The translations under genes and the position numbers were made by a program. A DNA stretch of 64,000 bases from Ignavibacteriota bacterium (GTDB lineage: Bacteria > Bacteroidota > Ignavibacteria > Kapaibacteriales > UBA2268). The notes under the pieces were generated by a model. The model ran no database searches. It worked only from the letters and a program-made list of their open reading frames with translations, and was not told where the DNA came from. Each line of letters opens with the position of its first letter. Position 1 is the stretch's first letter. The DNA lies in contig JAHBUQ010000001.1 in the NCBI GenBank assembly GCA_019637995.1, forward strand, positions 682,001 through 746,000. The letters are read 5' to 3'. Shown one piece after another: positions 17,906 to 28,500 of the stretch.

Positions 17906-19510
17906 TTAATTGAAAATATATACTTGTGTTGCTGTATCATTTCCAATTGTAACTGTAATAAAATAAGTACCAGTATGCATTAATTCTTTATAAAATTTCT
18001 TAATCAGAAACCGACCTGAATTTTCGATTTGAATAATATCTTTTATCAATTGCTTTCCACTAAGGTCGCTAATTGAAATATTCAATAATCCTGGCTTCTC
18101 AATATTTAAAGAAAAGTTAACTTCTCCATTTCCGGGCATCGGGAAAAGCTGCATTCTGAGTTTACCGGAGCTTTGTTCAATATGCTGGCTTACAGAACTT
18201 GATTTTTTCTTAATCAAATATACCTCGAATAAGTTTGAAGTAGCCTCACTTTTAGTTCCATCATCAGTAAAAAATATGTTTGGTTCAGAGCTGTTAATTC
18301 CACCAAATATATATCCAATTAAAACAGAATCTCCAATATCATCATAATTAAGGACACCATTTCCATATTTCGGTAAATTATCAATTGATATGAATTCAGC
18401 ACTTGCACCAAGTAAACCTGGCATTTCAGAATTCAATTTGAATTCTTTCATGCTGTTATCTGAAAATCTTGTTACACTTGCAATCGAATTTACAAACGGA
18501 ACATTATCATCTTGAATCAAAACTCCATCTTCATAATGATATTGTGCTATGCCGCCAAAGAATACTGAGTGCATTTCATTGGCATTGCTACTGTAAAGAG
18601 GTATATGAGCACAATGATAATGGTTAAGATACTGTGCAAAATCATCACGAACAAGATGTTTGTCTGCTGTTATTTCCACTGCACTTAGATATGGTATATC
18701 AGCTTCGGGTCTGAAAACACCAGAAAATGCAGTTAACCCAAAACTTCCATCAGGAAAAATTTGTGGTAGAACATTATAATCTCTTCTATGAAATGCACTT
18801 TCGTCATTTACTTGCTCAATGTGATTTACAAATAGATTTATATCATCATTCTTTATTGTAAACTTTCTAATTTCATTTGTATATTGCTGGGTAAAAGATG
18901 GACCACCCATTGGATTATATCTACCAGTAAATTTGTGTCCTCCAATTAGATAAAACACATCAATTATTTTTTCAAGATAACCACCAGTAACTGCAAACAA
19001 ATCATCTTCATAAATTCGGAAGTTGCTTGATATATCTTCATCTTTTTTAATTGAATTAATCAATCCTCTAAGGTTGACTGCAACTAGTGCGGGATATGTA
19101 ACATGATTATTTAGAGTTGGGCTAAATCCATATCCGCCAATTAAATACAAATAATCATTTTCCTGATAAAATTGAATATTTGTAGAACTTATTTGTTCAG
19201 CAATTTTTGAATTGAGAGTAAGGACAGAATTAGAAAAATAAGTCTTGTTTTTAGTATCAATCACAATTATATTCTTATTTTTTCCATCATAATCAAATGA
19301 AAAAACGGGCTGTCTTCTGTGAAGTCCATCTGTCCTGCCACCAATTATTACAATGAATTCATCAATTTTGCCATAAGTATAAGATTGAACTCCCGGCAAA
19401 TTATCTATATAAACAGGATTTAAATGTAAATCAAAATTCTGTGAAAAATTTATAATTGTTGATGAAATTGCTATTATAATTATAAAAAATATGTTAATAA
19501 AAAATTTCAT
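17906..19510 (-). CDS. T9SS-secreted Kelch-like beta-propeller protein
   Basis: A 534-residue protein with a signal peptide (to about residue 24, ending NFSQ). Repeats around GG doublets after hydrophobic strands (FIVIIGGRTDG, LYLIGGYGFSP, VFYLIGGHKFTGR, VFFGGIAQYH, IGYIFGGINSS) resemble Kelch blades. The C-terminal 90 or so residues are a T9SS sorting domain (LFPMPGNGEVNFSL, LLNISISDLSGKQLI, GTYFITVTIG). AGGAG lies about 10 bases before the ATG. It follows a barrel gene at 33 bases spacing, so the two are probably co-transcribed. Ligand unknown. Confidence 0.75.
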   Translation of the reverse strand: MKFFINIFFIIIIAISSTIINFSQNFDLHLNPVYIDNLPGVQSYTYGKIDEFIVIIGGRTDGLHRRQPVFSFDYDGKNKNIIVIDTKNKTYFSNSVLTLNSKIAEQISSTNIQFYQENDYLYLIGGYGFSPTLNNHVTYPALVAVNLRGLINSIKKDEDISSNFRIYEDDLFAVTGGYLEKIIDVFYLIGGHKFTGRYNPMGGPSFTQQYTNEIRKFTIKNDDINLFVNHIEQVNDESAFHRRDYNVLPQIFPDGSFGLTAFSGVFRPEADIPYLSAVEITADKHLVRDDFAQYLNHYHCAHIPLYSSNANEMHSVFFGGIAQYHYEDGVLIQDDNVPFVNSIASVTRFSDNSMKEFKLNSEMPGLLGASAEFISIDNLPKYGNGVLNYDDIGDSVLIGYIFGGINSSEPNIFFTDDGTKSEATSNLFEVYLIKKKSSSVSQHIEQSSGKLRMQLFPMPGNGEVNFSLNIEKPGLLNISISDLSGKQLIKDIIQIENSGRFLIKKFYKELMHTGTYFITVTIGNDTATQVYIFN

Positions 19511-19543
19511 TTAATAATACTCCTAACGACATATATGTCGAGT

Positions 19544-20725
19544 TTAAAATTCCAAAATTGTCGAAAAAATAATTCCGCTGGTTTCAAATGAATATTCATC
19601 TAAATTTGATTTATTTAAAAAATAGTCAAATTTCAAGTTGAAGTTAATTGATTTTATATAGTTTAAAACCATTTCCGGTTTGTATTTTATCTCAACATAT
19701 AATAAATTGCCGTCATCTTTTCTATTGATATCTTTATTATATTTGTCATCAATAAGTGACAATGAGTACATAAAATCACGCTGAAAATAATTATAAGCAA
19801 TTGATAAATCAATATATTTACTTAAATCAAATATAGTGCTAACTGATATTGACTTTTCTTCATAATTATAAATATCATTGAAAAATTCTCTTTCGTTGTA
19901 TAAGTCAGTTGTACCTGAAGCAAAATAAAACCCGTTATCATTAAGATGAATATTAGTGTTCCCTGATATACTAAATATAATATTATCAGTAATGGGTTGA
20001 TAAATATCAAGCCCAAAATCTATTGTACTTGTTACATTATCAGTATATACGAAGTTTGGGGATTGCCGGTTACCTTGCCTGTTTGAAAAACGTCTGTAAT
20101 TCTTGCCTCTGCCGAGTGGATTTAGTGGAGAATGCAATTCCTGCCCAGCATTGTAGAAATTTTTATACCCTAATTTAGTTAAAAATAATACATTGGTTTC
20201 TGTGCTGAAAGTTTTGTCAATTGATAGTTCGAATTCATTCAGAGAATTATCTAAGTTTCTGAAATTTATAAACGATGTGTTCGAAGGCAGGTAAGACAAC
20301 CCGACAACACCGATATCAGAATACAATACAAAAGAGATTTGAGGATTCACATCAATATAATCATACAATACAGCATCAACTGAATTAAGTCTCATTTTTG
20401 ATATTAAACCGGTTTCAATTTCAAAATAAGGATATTTGAATGGCTGAAAAGTGTAATCACTTCTTAGTATATGTGCATTATAATTTCTTTCCGGAAAGGC
20501 AAAAAAACTTGTAATATTGCCTGAATAAGATGCTTTAAAACCACTTTTAGCAGGAAAATATCCTATACCAAATGAGTTCCTCATAATTGCTGATTCACTA
20601 CTTTCATTCTCTATGAGTGGATTTGTATCATATCCGGCTGATAATGAATAGTAACTTCCGAAATCCTGGGCTTTAGCTGAAATTACAGCTAAAAGAATTA
20701 ATAAAAAAAAATTACTTTTTACCAC
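19544..20725 (-). CDS. Outer-membrane beta-barrel-like protein, coupled to the small basic protein gene
   Basis: Unrecognised; about 394 residues. I start it at GTG 20725, because that gives a proper signal peptide (VKSNFFLLILLAVISAKAQ); an open frame upstream to 20797 only reads through the neighbouring gene. The GTG overlaps the stop of the upstream gene, which implies translational coupling. The mature part is rich in short alternating strands with aromatic residues (YYSLSAGYDTNPL, FKYPYFEIETGL, SINFNLKFDYFL) and ends in FSTILEF, a C-terminal Phe strand typical of outer-membrane barrels. A basic insert, GRGKNYRRFSNRQGNRQ, may be an external loop. Confidence 0.65.
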   Translation of the reverse strand: MVKSNFFLLILLAVISAKAQDFGSYYSLSAGYDTNPLIENESSESAIMRNSFGIGYFPAKSGFKASYSGNITSFFAFPERNYNAHILRSDYTFQPFKYPYFEIETGLISKMRLNSVDAVLYDYIDVNPQISFVLYSDIGVVGLSYLPSNTSFINFRNLDNSLNEFELSIDKTFSTETNVLFLTKLGYKNFYNAGQELHSPLNPLGRGKNYRRFSNRQGNRQSPNFVYTDNVTSTIDFGLDIYQPITDNIIFSISGNTNIHLNDNGFYFASGTTDLYNEREFFNDIYNYEEKSISVSTIFDLSKYIDLSIAYNYFQRDFMYSLSLIDDKYNKDINRKDDGNLLYVEIKYKPEMVLNYIKSINFNLKFDYFLNKSNLDEYSFETSGIIFSTILEF

Positions 20726-21038
20726 TTCTTTTACCTTTGCCTTTTCCCCGCTGCATTCCAAAACCGTTGCAACGATTATCATTAATACCGTCGCCATCTT
20801 TATCTATAAAATGTTCATTTCGTTTTTGGCGCCTTTGTTTGAGTTCATCTAATTTAGGGTTATTTTTATTCTGCTCAATATTCTCTTTGACATTTTTCTC
20901 AACAGAGTTTGGTTCAACAGGCTGTTCAATTTTTTCAATTTCCTTAGACTGTTCTTTGGATTCTAACGGAATTTCCTGAGAATTTAGTGCTGTTACTATA
21001 AAAAGTAAAATTGTAATATATATAAAGATTTTTTTCAT
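20712..21038 (-). CDS. Small secreted charged protein with one EF-hand-like Ca2+ loop
   Basis: About 108 residues from ATG 21038 (a second in-frame ATG at 21047 adds three residues). A signal peptide ends ALNSQE. The mature part has a Glu/Lys-rich stretch, then an Arg/Lys-rich helix, then DKDGDGINDNRCNG, which looks like a thrombospondin type 3 / EF-hand calcium loop, and a tail GKGKGKRSGKK. It is not a known family to me. It overlaps the next gene, a barrel protein, by 14 bases, so the pair is probably made together. Confidence 0.6.
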   Translation of the reverse strand: MKKIFIYITILLFIVTALNSQEIPLESKEQSKEIEKIEQPVEPNSVEKNVKENIEQNKNNPKLDELKQRRQKRNEHFIDKDGDGINDNRCNGFGMQRGKGKGKRSGKK

Positions 21039-21226
21039 ATTAAACATAATACAATAAATATGCCAATATCTATAAATACTATTATTTGCAATGCCTTACG
21101 TGATATTAATCAAAAATTATTGATTTACAATTCGACGAAAATGACGAATTTAATATTATCTTTGAGTCATTTTGCTGCTTATTTATTTAAAAAAGAAATT
21201 GTCATCCAAAGTACATGATTCAAAAT

Positions 21227-21267
21227 GAGCGATGTCGAAAATTTAATATCACACTTCAACATCGCTC
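21227..21267 (-). terminator. Hairpin after the MDR-purB-lpxD-ompH operon
   Basis: GAGCGATGT (21227-21235) pairs perfectly with ACATCGCTC (21259-21267), extended inward by GAA/TTC across one mismatch. On the minus strand ATTTT follows. It lies about 30 bases beyond the stop at 21295 and probably ends that operon. Confidence 0.6.
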
Positions 21268-21294
21268 AAAATTTATTTATAAGTCATTTTTTTC

Positions 21295-22323
21295 TTAAAC
21301 TTTAAGAACAATTTTTCCTGTATAATTACCACTTTCAAGAAGATTATGAGCTTCGGCGGCATCTCTCAAATCAAATACCTTATGAATATTTGATTTTATC
21401 TGCCCTTCACCAATCAATTTTAGAAATGCGGCAAATTCAGGTTTTGAACCGAGATATATTCCTCTTAAATTTAGATGGCGAAAATATGTTTGATGTATAC
21501 TTAATTTGGTTTCAAGTCCTGTAATTATTCCACAGAAAATAATAGTACCATTTTTTCTGAGCATTGAAAAACTTCTGTCAAATGTTGCCGGACCGACATA
21601 ATCCACAACAACGTTCACACCGGAAGGAGTAATTTCCTTAACTAAGGCAGGGATATCCTGTGAGTGATGATTAAAAACATAATCAGCTCCAAATTCTTTT
21701 ACTTTTTTGATTTTGTCATCATTTCCAACAGTGGCTATAACGGTCGCACCTTTCAGCTTTGCCAATTGTATTGCAAAACTTGCAAGTCCTCCACCACCGC
21801 CCCAGATGAAGAAATAATCATCCGGCTTTATTTCTGTCACTGAGTTTACAGCATGATAAGCAGTTAAGCCTGCTATAGGAAGTGATGCCGCAGTTTCAAA
21901 TGAAATGCTGTCAGCAATTTTGAATAAATTTTCAGCCGGAACAGCTACGTATTCACAATAAGCACCCTGCCTCTGCATTCCAAAGAACTGCCAACCGTCA
22001 TTAAGATGCTCCATTTCGCCATAACGGGGGTCGCGGTAATCAGGAAGAGCGACAGGATAGACTGCTACTCTGTCACCTTTCAAAAATCCCTCAACATTTT
22101 TACCGAGTTTTTCAACTGTACCTGCCATATCGCCGCCCAAAATGTGTGGCATTGGTATAGTAAGTCCCGGATAGCCGCGACGCACAACAGTATCAATTCT
22201 GTTTAAACTTGTTGCACCTACCTTAAGTAGTACTTCATTATTCTTTATCTCAGGAACAGGATAGTCTTTAACATATTGGAGTACATCACTACTGCCGTGC
22301 TGATTTAAAATTACTGCTTTCAT
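21295..22323 (-). CDS. MDR-family zinc-binding-type dehydrogenase / quinone oxidoreductase
   Basis: A 342-residue medium-chain dehydrogenase. The N-terminal GroES-like lobe starts MKAVILNQHGSSDVLQY and has HILGGDMAGTVEKLGKNV. The nucleotide-binding part has FIWGGGGGLASFAIQLAKLKGA, followed by an acidic patch. The catalytic-zinc Cys position of alcohol dehydrogenases appears to be replaced by Asn-Arg (TSLNRIDTVVRRG), favouring an NADPH quinone/enone reductase activity. It is only distantly similar to the MDR gene at 5689-6654. It is separated by 9 bases from purB upstream, so it probably belongs to the same transcript although the function is unrelated. Confidence 0.82.
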   Translation of the reverse strand: MKAVILNQHGSSDVLQYVKDYPVPEIKNNEVLLKVGATSLNRIDTVVRRGYPGLTIPMPHILGGDMAGTVEKLGKNVEGFLKGDRVAVYPVALPDYRDPRYGEMEHLNDGWQFFGMQRQGAYCEYVAVPAENLFKIADSISFETAASLPIAGLTAYHAVNSVTEIKPDDYFFIWGGGGGLASFAIQLAKLKGATVIATVGNDDKIKKVKEFGADYVFNHHSQDIPALVKEITPSGVNVVVDYVGPATFDRSFSMLRKNGTIIFCGIITGLETKLSIHQTYFRHLNLRGIYLGSKPEFAAFLKLIGEGQIKSNIHKVFDLRDAAEAHNLLESGNYTGKIVLKV

Positions 22324-22332
22324 GATTTTCCT

Positions 22333-23628
22333 CTAATTTAAACCACAATTTTTAAAAATATAATCTACACTTTCGAACACTTTATCATAACTGAATAGCT
22401 TTTCGAGCTCACTTTTAGAAATATAGCTGAGAAGTTCATCATCCTGACAAAGAGATTCAATAAATGGAATTTTCTCATCCCATGTGCGCATAGCGTTTCT
22501 CTGAACAATTACATAAGCCGTCTGCCTTTGGATTCCTCTTTTGGCAAGTTCAAGCAGTATTTTTTGAGAATGTATAAGCCCATAAGTGAGATTTAAGTTT
22601 TCTATCATTCGCTCAGGATATACAACGAGATTATCTATAAGTCTGATTGCACGGTTGAGTATATAATCAAGAGCAATAGTGCTGTCCGGAAAAATCACAC
22701 GCTCAACACTGCTGTGCGAAATATCTCTTTCGTGCCATAGTGCATTATTTTCAATTGCTGCAATTGAATTGCTGCGAAGTAATCTTGCCTGACCACTTAT
22801 ATTTTCTGAAGCAATAGGATTTCGCTTATGAGGCATTGCTGAACTGCCTTTTTGACCCTTTGAGAAGAACTCTTCAGCTTCTCGAACTTCAGTTCTCTGC
22901 AGATGACGAATTTCAATTCCGATTTTTTCGAGCATAGAGCCAATGATACCAATGACTGTCATCAGATATGCGTGGCTGTCTCTTGAAATTACTTGAGTAG
23001 AAACGTTTGCAGGCTTAAGTCCTAATTTTTTGCAAACATATTCTTCCACAAAAGGGGATAAATGTTCGTATGTACCAACAGCTCCACTTATCATTCCCTG
23101 ACGGCAATCTTCCAAAGCGGATTCAAGACGAGTGATATTACGATTGCATTCGTCATACCATAATGCGAATTTAGTTCCGAATGTCATTGCTTCGGCGTGA
23201 ATACCGTGACTTCGACCTACACAAACAGTATATTTATGCTCAATAGCACGTTTTTCAAGCGCTGCTTTCAATTTATTCATATCATCAAGTAGTATCCTGC
23301 CGGCTTCATTGATTTGTACAGCAAGACATGTATCAAGTACATCGCTGGATGTCATTCCCAAATGTATAAATCTTGCCGGCTCACCTACATATTCTTCTAC
23401 ATTTGTTAGAAATGCGATAACATCGTGCTTTGTAGTCTCTTCAATTTCAAGTATTCTTTTAACATCAAAATTTGCTTTTTGTCTGATTTCCAACACAGCT
23501 TCTTTCGGAACGAGTCCAAGTGCAGATTGTGCCTCAACAGCTAAAATTTCAATTTCTAGCCAGATTCTGTATTTATTTTCTTCACTCCAGACAGCTCCCA
23601 TTTCGGGGCGTGTGTATCTTTCAACCAT
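22333..23628 (-). CDS. purB: Adenylosuccinate lyase
   Basis: A 431-residue member of the fumarase/aspartase superfamily, of normal length. It has the signature GSSAMPHKRNPIASENISG, the catalytic-His region HDVIAFLTNVEEYVG, and MTSSDVLDTC near the substrate phosphate site. It acts twice in purine synthesis, releasing fumarate from SAICAR and from adenylosuccinate. Its ATG directly follows the lpxD stop codon with no gap, so translation is probably coupled. Confidence 0.97.
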   Translation of the reverse strand: MVERYTRPEMGAVWSEENKYRIWLEIEILAVEAQSALGLVPKEAVLEIRQKANFDVKRILEIEETTKHDVIAFLTNVEEYVGEPARFIHLGMTSSDVLDTCLAVQINEAGRILLDDMNKLKAALEKRAIEHKYTVCVGRSHGIHAEAMTFGTKFALWYDECNRNITRLESALEDCRQGMISGAVGTYEHLSPFVEEYVCKKLGLKPANVSTQVISRDSHAYLMTVIGIIGSMLEKIGIEIRHLQRTEVREAEEFFSKGQKGSSAMPHKRNPIASENISGQARLLRSNSIAAIENNALWHERDISHSSVERVIFPDSTIALDYILNRAIRLIDNLVVYPERMIENLNLTYGLIHSQKILLELAKRGIQRQTAYVIVQRNAMRTWDEKIPFIESLCQDDELLSYISKSELEKLFSYDKVFESVDYIFKNCGLN

Positions 23629-24681
23629 TTAATCACCAAGTTTTTCTAAAATATTCTTTAATTCATTTTTTAATTGGTCAACATCGTGAGCCAATTCAGG
23701 TAATCTTCTGAGAACTGCTTCAATTTTGAACGCTTTTAGATGTTCTTTAACAGGTGAACCAAAATAAATACCACTTTTTGTTATAGATTTTGAAACACCG
23801 GACTGGGCAAGTATTGTAACATCATCTGCAATTTCAAGATGACCGGCGATGCCGACCTGACCTCCGAATCTGTTTCTCTTTCCTGAGAATACACTTCCGG
23901 ATACTCCTGTTTGTGCGGCTATACCTGTATTTTCGCCAATGACACAATTGTGAGCAACATGTACTAAGTTGTCTAATTTTGAGCCTTTTCCAATTACGGT
24001 AGAGCCGACTAAAGCTCTGTCGATTGTAGAGTTTGCTCCAATTTCAACAAAATCTTCAAGTATTACATTTCCGAGCTGAGGTACTTTCTCGTAACTTCCG
24101 TCTGCTTTGTTTTCTATATAGCCAAAGCCGTCGGAGCCAATAACCGCACCTGCATATATGAAGCAGTTATTTCCAATTTTACAGTCTTGATAAACAGTTA
24201 CATTTGAATTGATTATCGTATTGCTGCCAATTTTTACATTGTCATAAACTACAACTCCAGGTTTAAGATGAGAGGCATCGCCGATTGAAACATTATCGCC
24301 AATAATGCATCCTGCAGAAATTGCAGCTGATGAACTGATTTCGCAATTCTCTCCAATTACAGCACTTGCATGAATGCCTGCAGTTTTTCTATTAAGGGAC
24401 TTTTCGATATGTTGTAAAAGTGTGACAAAGCTGTTGTAAGGTCTTTCAACTTTGATGTAAGCTTGTTTTTCTTTTGGAATCTTGGGGTTGTCATTAGATA
24501 TTATCAGACACGACGCATTAGATTTTTGAAATTCATTTTTATATTTCTCATGGTAATAAAATGAAATATCACCCGGACCTGCATTTTCAATTGGTTTAAT
24601 TGACTCTATTAATATAGAAGAATCCCCAATGACTTTGCCATTGAGGACCTCAGCAATTCTTTCTACAGTTAAATTAATCAT
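23629..24681 (-). CDS. lpxD: UDP-3-O-acylglucosamine N-acyltransferase
   Basis: A 350-residue protein with the LpxD uridine-binding N-domain and a left-handed beta-helix of hexapeptide repeats (IGDNVSIGD, VKIGSNTIINSN and so on). It also has the conserved stretch DGFGYIENKADGSYEKVPQLG and the catalytic-His region LVHVAHNCVIG. It adds the second 3-OH acyl chain in lipid A synthesis at the cytoplasmic face. It is 4 bases after the OmpH gene, the usual neighbour, and abuts purB. Confidence 0.96.
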   Translation of the reverse strand: MINLTVERIAEVLNGKVIGDSSILIESIKPIENAGPGDISFYYHEKYKNEFQKSNASCLIISNDNPKIPKEKQAYIKVERPYNSFVTLLQHIEKSLNRKTAGIHASAVIGENCEISSSAAISAGCIIGDNVSIGDASHLKPGVVVYDNVKIGSNTIINSNVTVYQDCKIGNNCFIYAGAVIGSDGFGYIENKADGSYEKVPQLGNVILEDFVEIGANSTIDRALVGSTVIGKGSKLDNLVHVAHNCVIGENTGIAAQTGVSGSVFSGKRNRFGGQVGIAGHLEIADDVTILAQSGVSKSITKSGIYFGSPVKEHLKAFKIEAVLRRLPELAHDVDQLKNELKNILEKLGD

Positions 24682-24685
24682 AATT

Positions 24686-25417
24686 TTATCTGTTTATTCT
24701 CCTTTCTTTCATTTCAGGGCTTAACTCAGGGTTTGGGTTATTTCCATCAGGCAATTGTGGTTGTTCGAAAGTGCGCTCTTCTTGTGGTTTGGAAGCAGCT
24801 CCGCGACCTCGCCTTCGTGCAGGTGCTTTGGATTCTCTTTGCTGATTTCTTGGATCTTTATCAATTCTTTCCTGCAGGTCTTTCTCAAGGTCAGCAACAT
24901 CAACTCCTAAATTCTTTAAGACTTTTACAGTCATATCGAATTTATAATTAACATAGGGGAGAGGCTGGATACTTTGGTCAACCAAAATATCAAATCCCTG
25001 CTCTGAAGCTACCTTCTGAACTGCGGCATAAATTTTTTCCTCCACAGGAGTAAATATAGTAGCAACAGCTTCATCATACTTGCCTTTTGGTTCGAAAACT
25101 GAGCGGGCATAATCTTCTCTGCTTTTTCTTAGCGTAGCCAATTCACTTTCTTTATTCTGGCGCTCTGTTTCAGTCCAAATTAATCTGTTCTTTTTAATCT
25201 CGAATTCCAGATTTTCTACTTTTTGTTGCATTGCATCGAGTTCTCTTTTCCATTCATCGGTCATACTCTGGACTCTCTGCTGAGCCTGCATTGCATCAGG
25301 AAATTTCTCTCTGATGGTATTAGAGTTCAAGAAACCGACTTTTTGAGAAAACGCATTGTTGCTTGTAAGAATAATTATTACGAATATGGCAACTTTTGCC
25401 AAAAATGTAATTTTCAT
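24686..25417 (-). CDS. ompH: OmpH/Skp-family periplasmic chaperone
   Basis: A 243-residue protein with a signal peptide (ends NNAFSQ) and a long Lys/Glu-rich helical region of the Skp type, then the conserved IYAAVQKVASEQGFDILVDQS strand. A C-terminal tail of about 60 residues rich in Arg, Gln, Glu and Pro (ARRRGRGAASKPQEER) is not part of normal Skp, which is near 160 residues. Skp holds unfolded outer-membrane proteins in the periplasm. The ompH-lpxD order matches the usual cluster. A shortened paralogue lies at 6774-7184. Confidence 0.88.
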   Translation of the reverse strand: MKITFLAKVAIFVIIILTSNNAFSQKVGFLNSNTIREKFPDAMQAQQRVQSMTDEWKRELDAMQQKVENLEFEIKKNRLIWTETERQNKESELATLRKSREDYARSVFEPKGKYDEAVATIFTPVEEKIYAAVQKVASEQGFDILVDQSIQPLPYVNYKFDMTVKVLKNLGVDVADLEKDLQERIDKDPRNQQRESKAPARRRGRGAASKPQEERTFEQPQLPDGNNPNPELSPEMKERRINR

Positions 25418-25540
25418 GTGAAAAACCTATTTCTATTAATATATAAATTCAGTATCAAGAATTTATAGTTACCATTCAATTTATGAGCAATTCTCAATTA
25501 AATCGGATAACTTTATAAATTATTTTAGTAATAATGCAGA

Positions 25541-28500
25541 TTATCTGATAATCATAAATTTGCCATATACAGGCTCTACGTAAAAATTGCCGTTATACTT
25601 GATTCTGTAAACATAAATACCTGATGATACAGAACTTGAGCCCAAATATCTTCCATTCCATTGGAAGATATTTGTACCAAGACTTAATTCTTTGGAAATT
25701 TCATCTATTTTATTACCTGATAAATCATAAATTTCAAGCGTAGAATTGAGCCCATGGTCAGGTGCTTTGTAAGTCAAACTGAAATTAACAATGTCTCTCG
25801 CCGGATTTGGATACGTAAACACATCTTCTACGAAGGCATTCAACAGAGAAAGTCTGGCTAAAGTTGTTAAAGTATCACGGTTACCTTCATTATCGCGGGC
25901 ATAAACAATTATCGAAGCATCTTCGAATTGTAGTGTATCCGGTATGAATCTGAATATTGCTTTCAGACTTGTGCCATCATTAACAGGAATAAATTCACTG
26001 AATAATGTTCTCTGATAAGGATGTAAAAAACCGTTAATTCTGACAGTAAGTGAAGTTGAGTCAGTGATTGTCATTGGTGAGTTATCGTGCAACTCAACTT
26101 CAACAAGTGGCATTATACTGATATAATCACCATAGGTATGATATTTTCCGTCAATCTTAATTAAAATTCGGGGTTTGACTGTATCAGGTACTGTTCTTAA
26201 AGGAAGTGTAACTGAATTATTGAATGTAAAGAACTCAACTAATTTTTCATCATTGTCAATTTTTATGTCAATACTATTATTTCTATCAAGGAAATCAGTA
26301 TTAATATCTTGTATAAATTCAAATTTAGAATTAGGTTCGAGATTGAAAATGCTGTAGTATGTGAAATTATTATCAGTACCACCTCTCGAGACATTAACTG
26401 ATATATCTGCTGAATCCGTTTTTGTCCTTAGGGATATATTCTCAATTGCAAGATTTAACCCAACAGGTTCACCTTTTAGGATATCGTTTTTGTCAATATC
26501 AGTTTCCGATTGCAAAATAGCAAGTTCATCTGCAGGAACAAATTCCAAACGAATTGAACTGATGAAAGTTTCATCGGAATTTAATAAAGATTTGATATCA
26601 AACTTGGTCTGACTAAATTTCAGACTTGCAAATACTTCAGGATAAATTATTGCATTAATTTGACTCATATCAACATTACCGGGATTAACCTCATGAAGCA
26701 GTGTATCAATATTTCCTGTTTCAGAATTTCTTCCTGCTACGAAAAGTCCAATATTAGTACCATTGTCGGGATATTCAGATTCAATGGTGATTGAGTTCCA
26801 TTTTTTTGACTTATTGATAAAATCGCTCTTGTAATTTCCTTCCGGTGAAAATAATATCAGATTACCGCTAACAAATGCCGTATCTCCATTGAAATTAATT
26901 GCTTCAGGAATAGAACCAACCTCAGCTCCACGCCATCCAACCATTGCAAATGAAACTTGCTCACCGTTGAAATCAGCATCAAAATTCAAGGTATCAGCTA
27001 TCAAAGAGCCAAATGATTTGAAATAATAAAGCAGCGAATCAATTGAGCCGTGGTCTCCATCTTCGCCATACATTTTGTACAAATATGGAATCCTGAACGA
27101 TGATTTATTGGTTGCAATAAGAACGTAATCGTCGTCTTCAACAGAATCTCTTAAAAATTCTACAAGTTCGCGAGATATATCGTTGAACATGAAATTCTTT
27201 TCAGCCGGATATGGAGTACCTTCACCCCATGTATCAAAGCGTTTGTAACGAGTGATTAATTCTCCGCTACGGCTTTTTACAGTAGCTACATTAATTCCAA
27301 TATCATGCGGACCATCTACGAAAACTTCATCTCCTGCTTCGAGATTCACGTGTGCTTCTACCACAGGCTGTCCTTCCGGATTACCCGGTCTGTTGCCCTT
27401 TACACCCAAAGCTCTGAACGGTATTGTATCTCTTCGCATTGATAATTTTACTTGTCCGGCTGATTCGTCGAGCATCAGGTCATCAATTTTACCCGTGAGA
27501 AATTCCTCTTTGCTGCTTATGGATGCAGATACTTTGTTTTGTTCATAATGGATACTGGAATTGACAGGTATGCTTGTCCAGCCGCTCCATGTTGAATTTG
27601 TTTTGTTTATATATCTGACATGGAACCAATATGAATCTTCGCTTAAATTGAAGTCAGGCTTCCAGTCAATAAAATTCTCACTAATGATAACATCTGAATT
27701 GTCACGTGAATTAGAATGATGAATCACAGAATTTGTATCCGAATTACTTGTCAATAAGAAATAGTAATCAAATTCTGAGCCGTCTTTCAATGGATTGATT
27801 ACCCTGAATTTTGGTTTGTTTGAACTTATATTCCAATATGGTTGAGGGTCTAAAGCAAGCAAACTTTCTTTGAAAACATCAATATTGATAACTAACTTAT
27901 TGTTATCTTTAGTTAATTCAGAGATTTCATTGTCAGGGTCAATATCTATAGTTATTCGATGTCTTCCCGGCATATTTAAAATTTCAAAGCTGAAATTAAA
28001 ATCATCAAAATAACATAAATCTTCATAATCAATCCATATAGTATCGCGGGCTGAATTATTTTCTCTTACAATTCTTATTTTAAAAGGAGCATCAATTTTA
28101 TATCCATAGTTGTAAATTTTACCGGATATATTTACATAATTATCCTTATCAGTAAATCTTGAAGTACCATTTTCATTTTGAATCTGAATAGAATTATTAA
28201 ACAAATAGGCGTCAGGTTCAGTTCCTATTCTTGCTCTTACCAGCGGGTCACCAAGCAAAGCGAATGTATGAAGTGTACTGAACTGGTCATTAGACACAGG
28301 AGCCAGAACAGCTTTTCCATAAACCATTAAATCGCCAACAAATCTCATTTGTCTTGCCGGGTCAGCAATTGCTGCCATCATTCTGGTTGCTATTATGTTG
28401 TGCGAACCCACAAATCCGGTAAAACTACCACCTGTAGCAGTAACAAAACCTTTGTCTTTTTCCAGAATATACATTTCGTTACGACTTGCAACAAGTTGTG

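Noticed and set aside
20726-20797. Upstream extension of the barrel gene at 19544 from ATG 20797
   Set aside because: It only reads a second frame through the 3' end of the small basic protein gene and precedes a proper signal peptide.
25507-25560. GATTATC / GATAATC palindrome at the porU stop
   Set aside because: The loop is one base, which cannot form a stable hairpin; no T tract follows.
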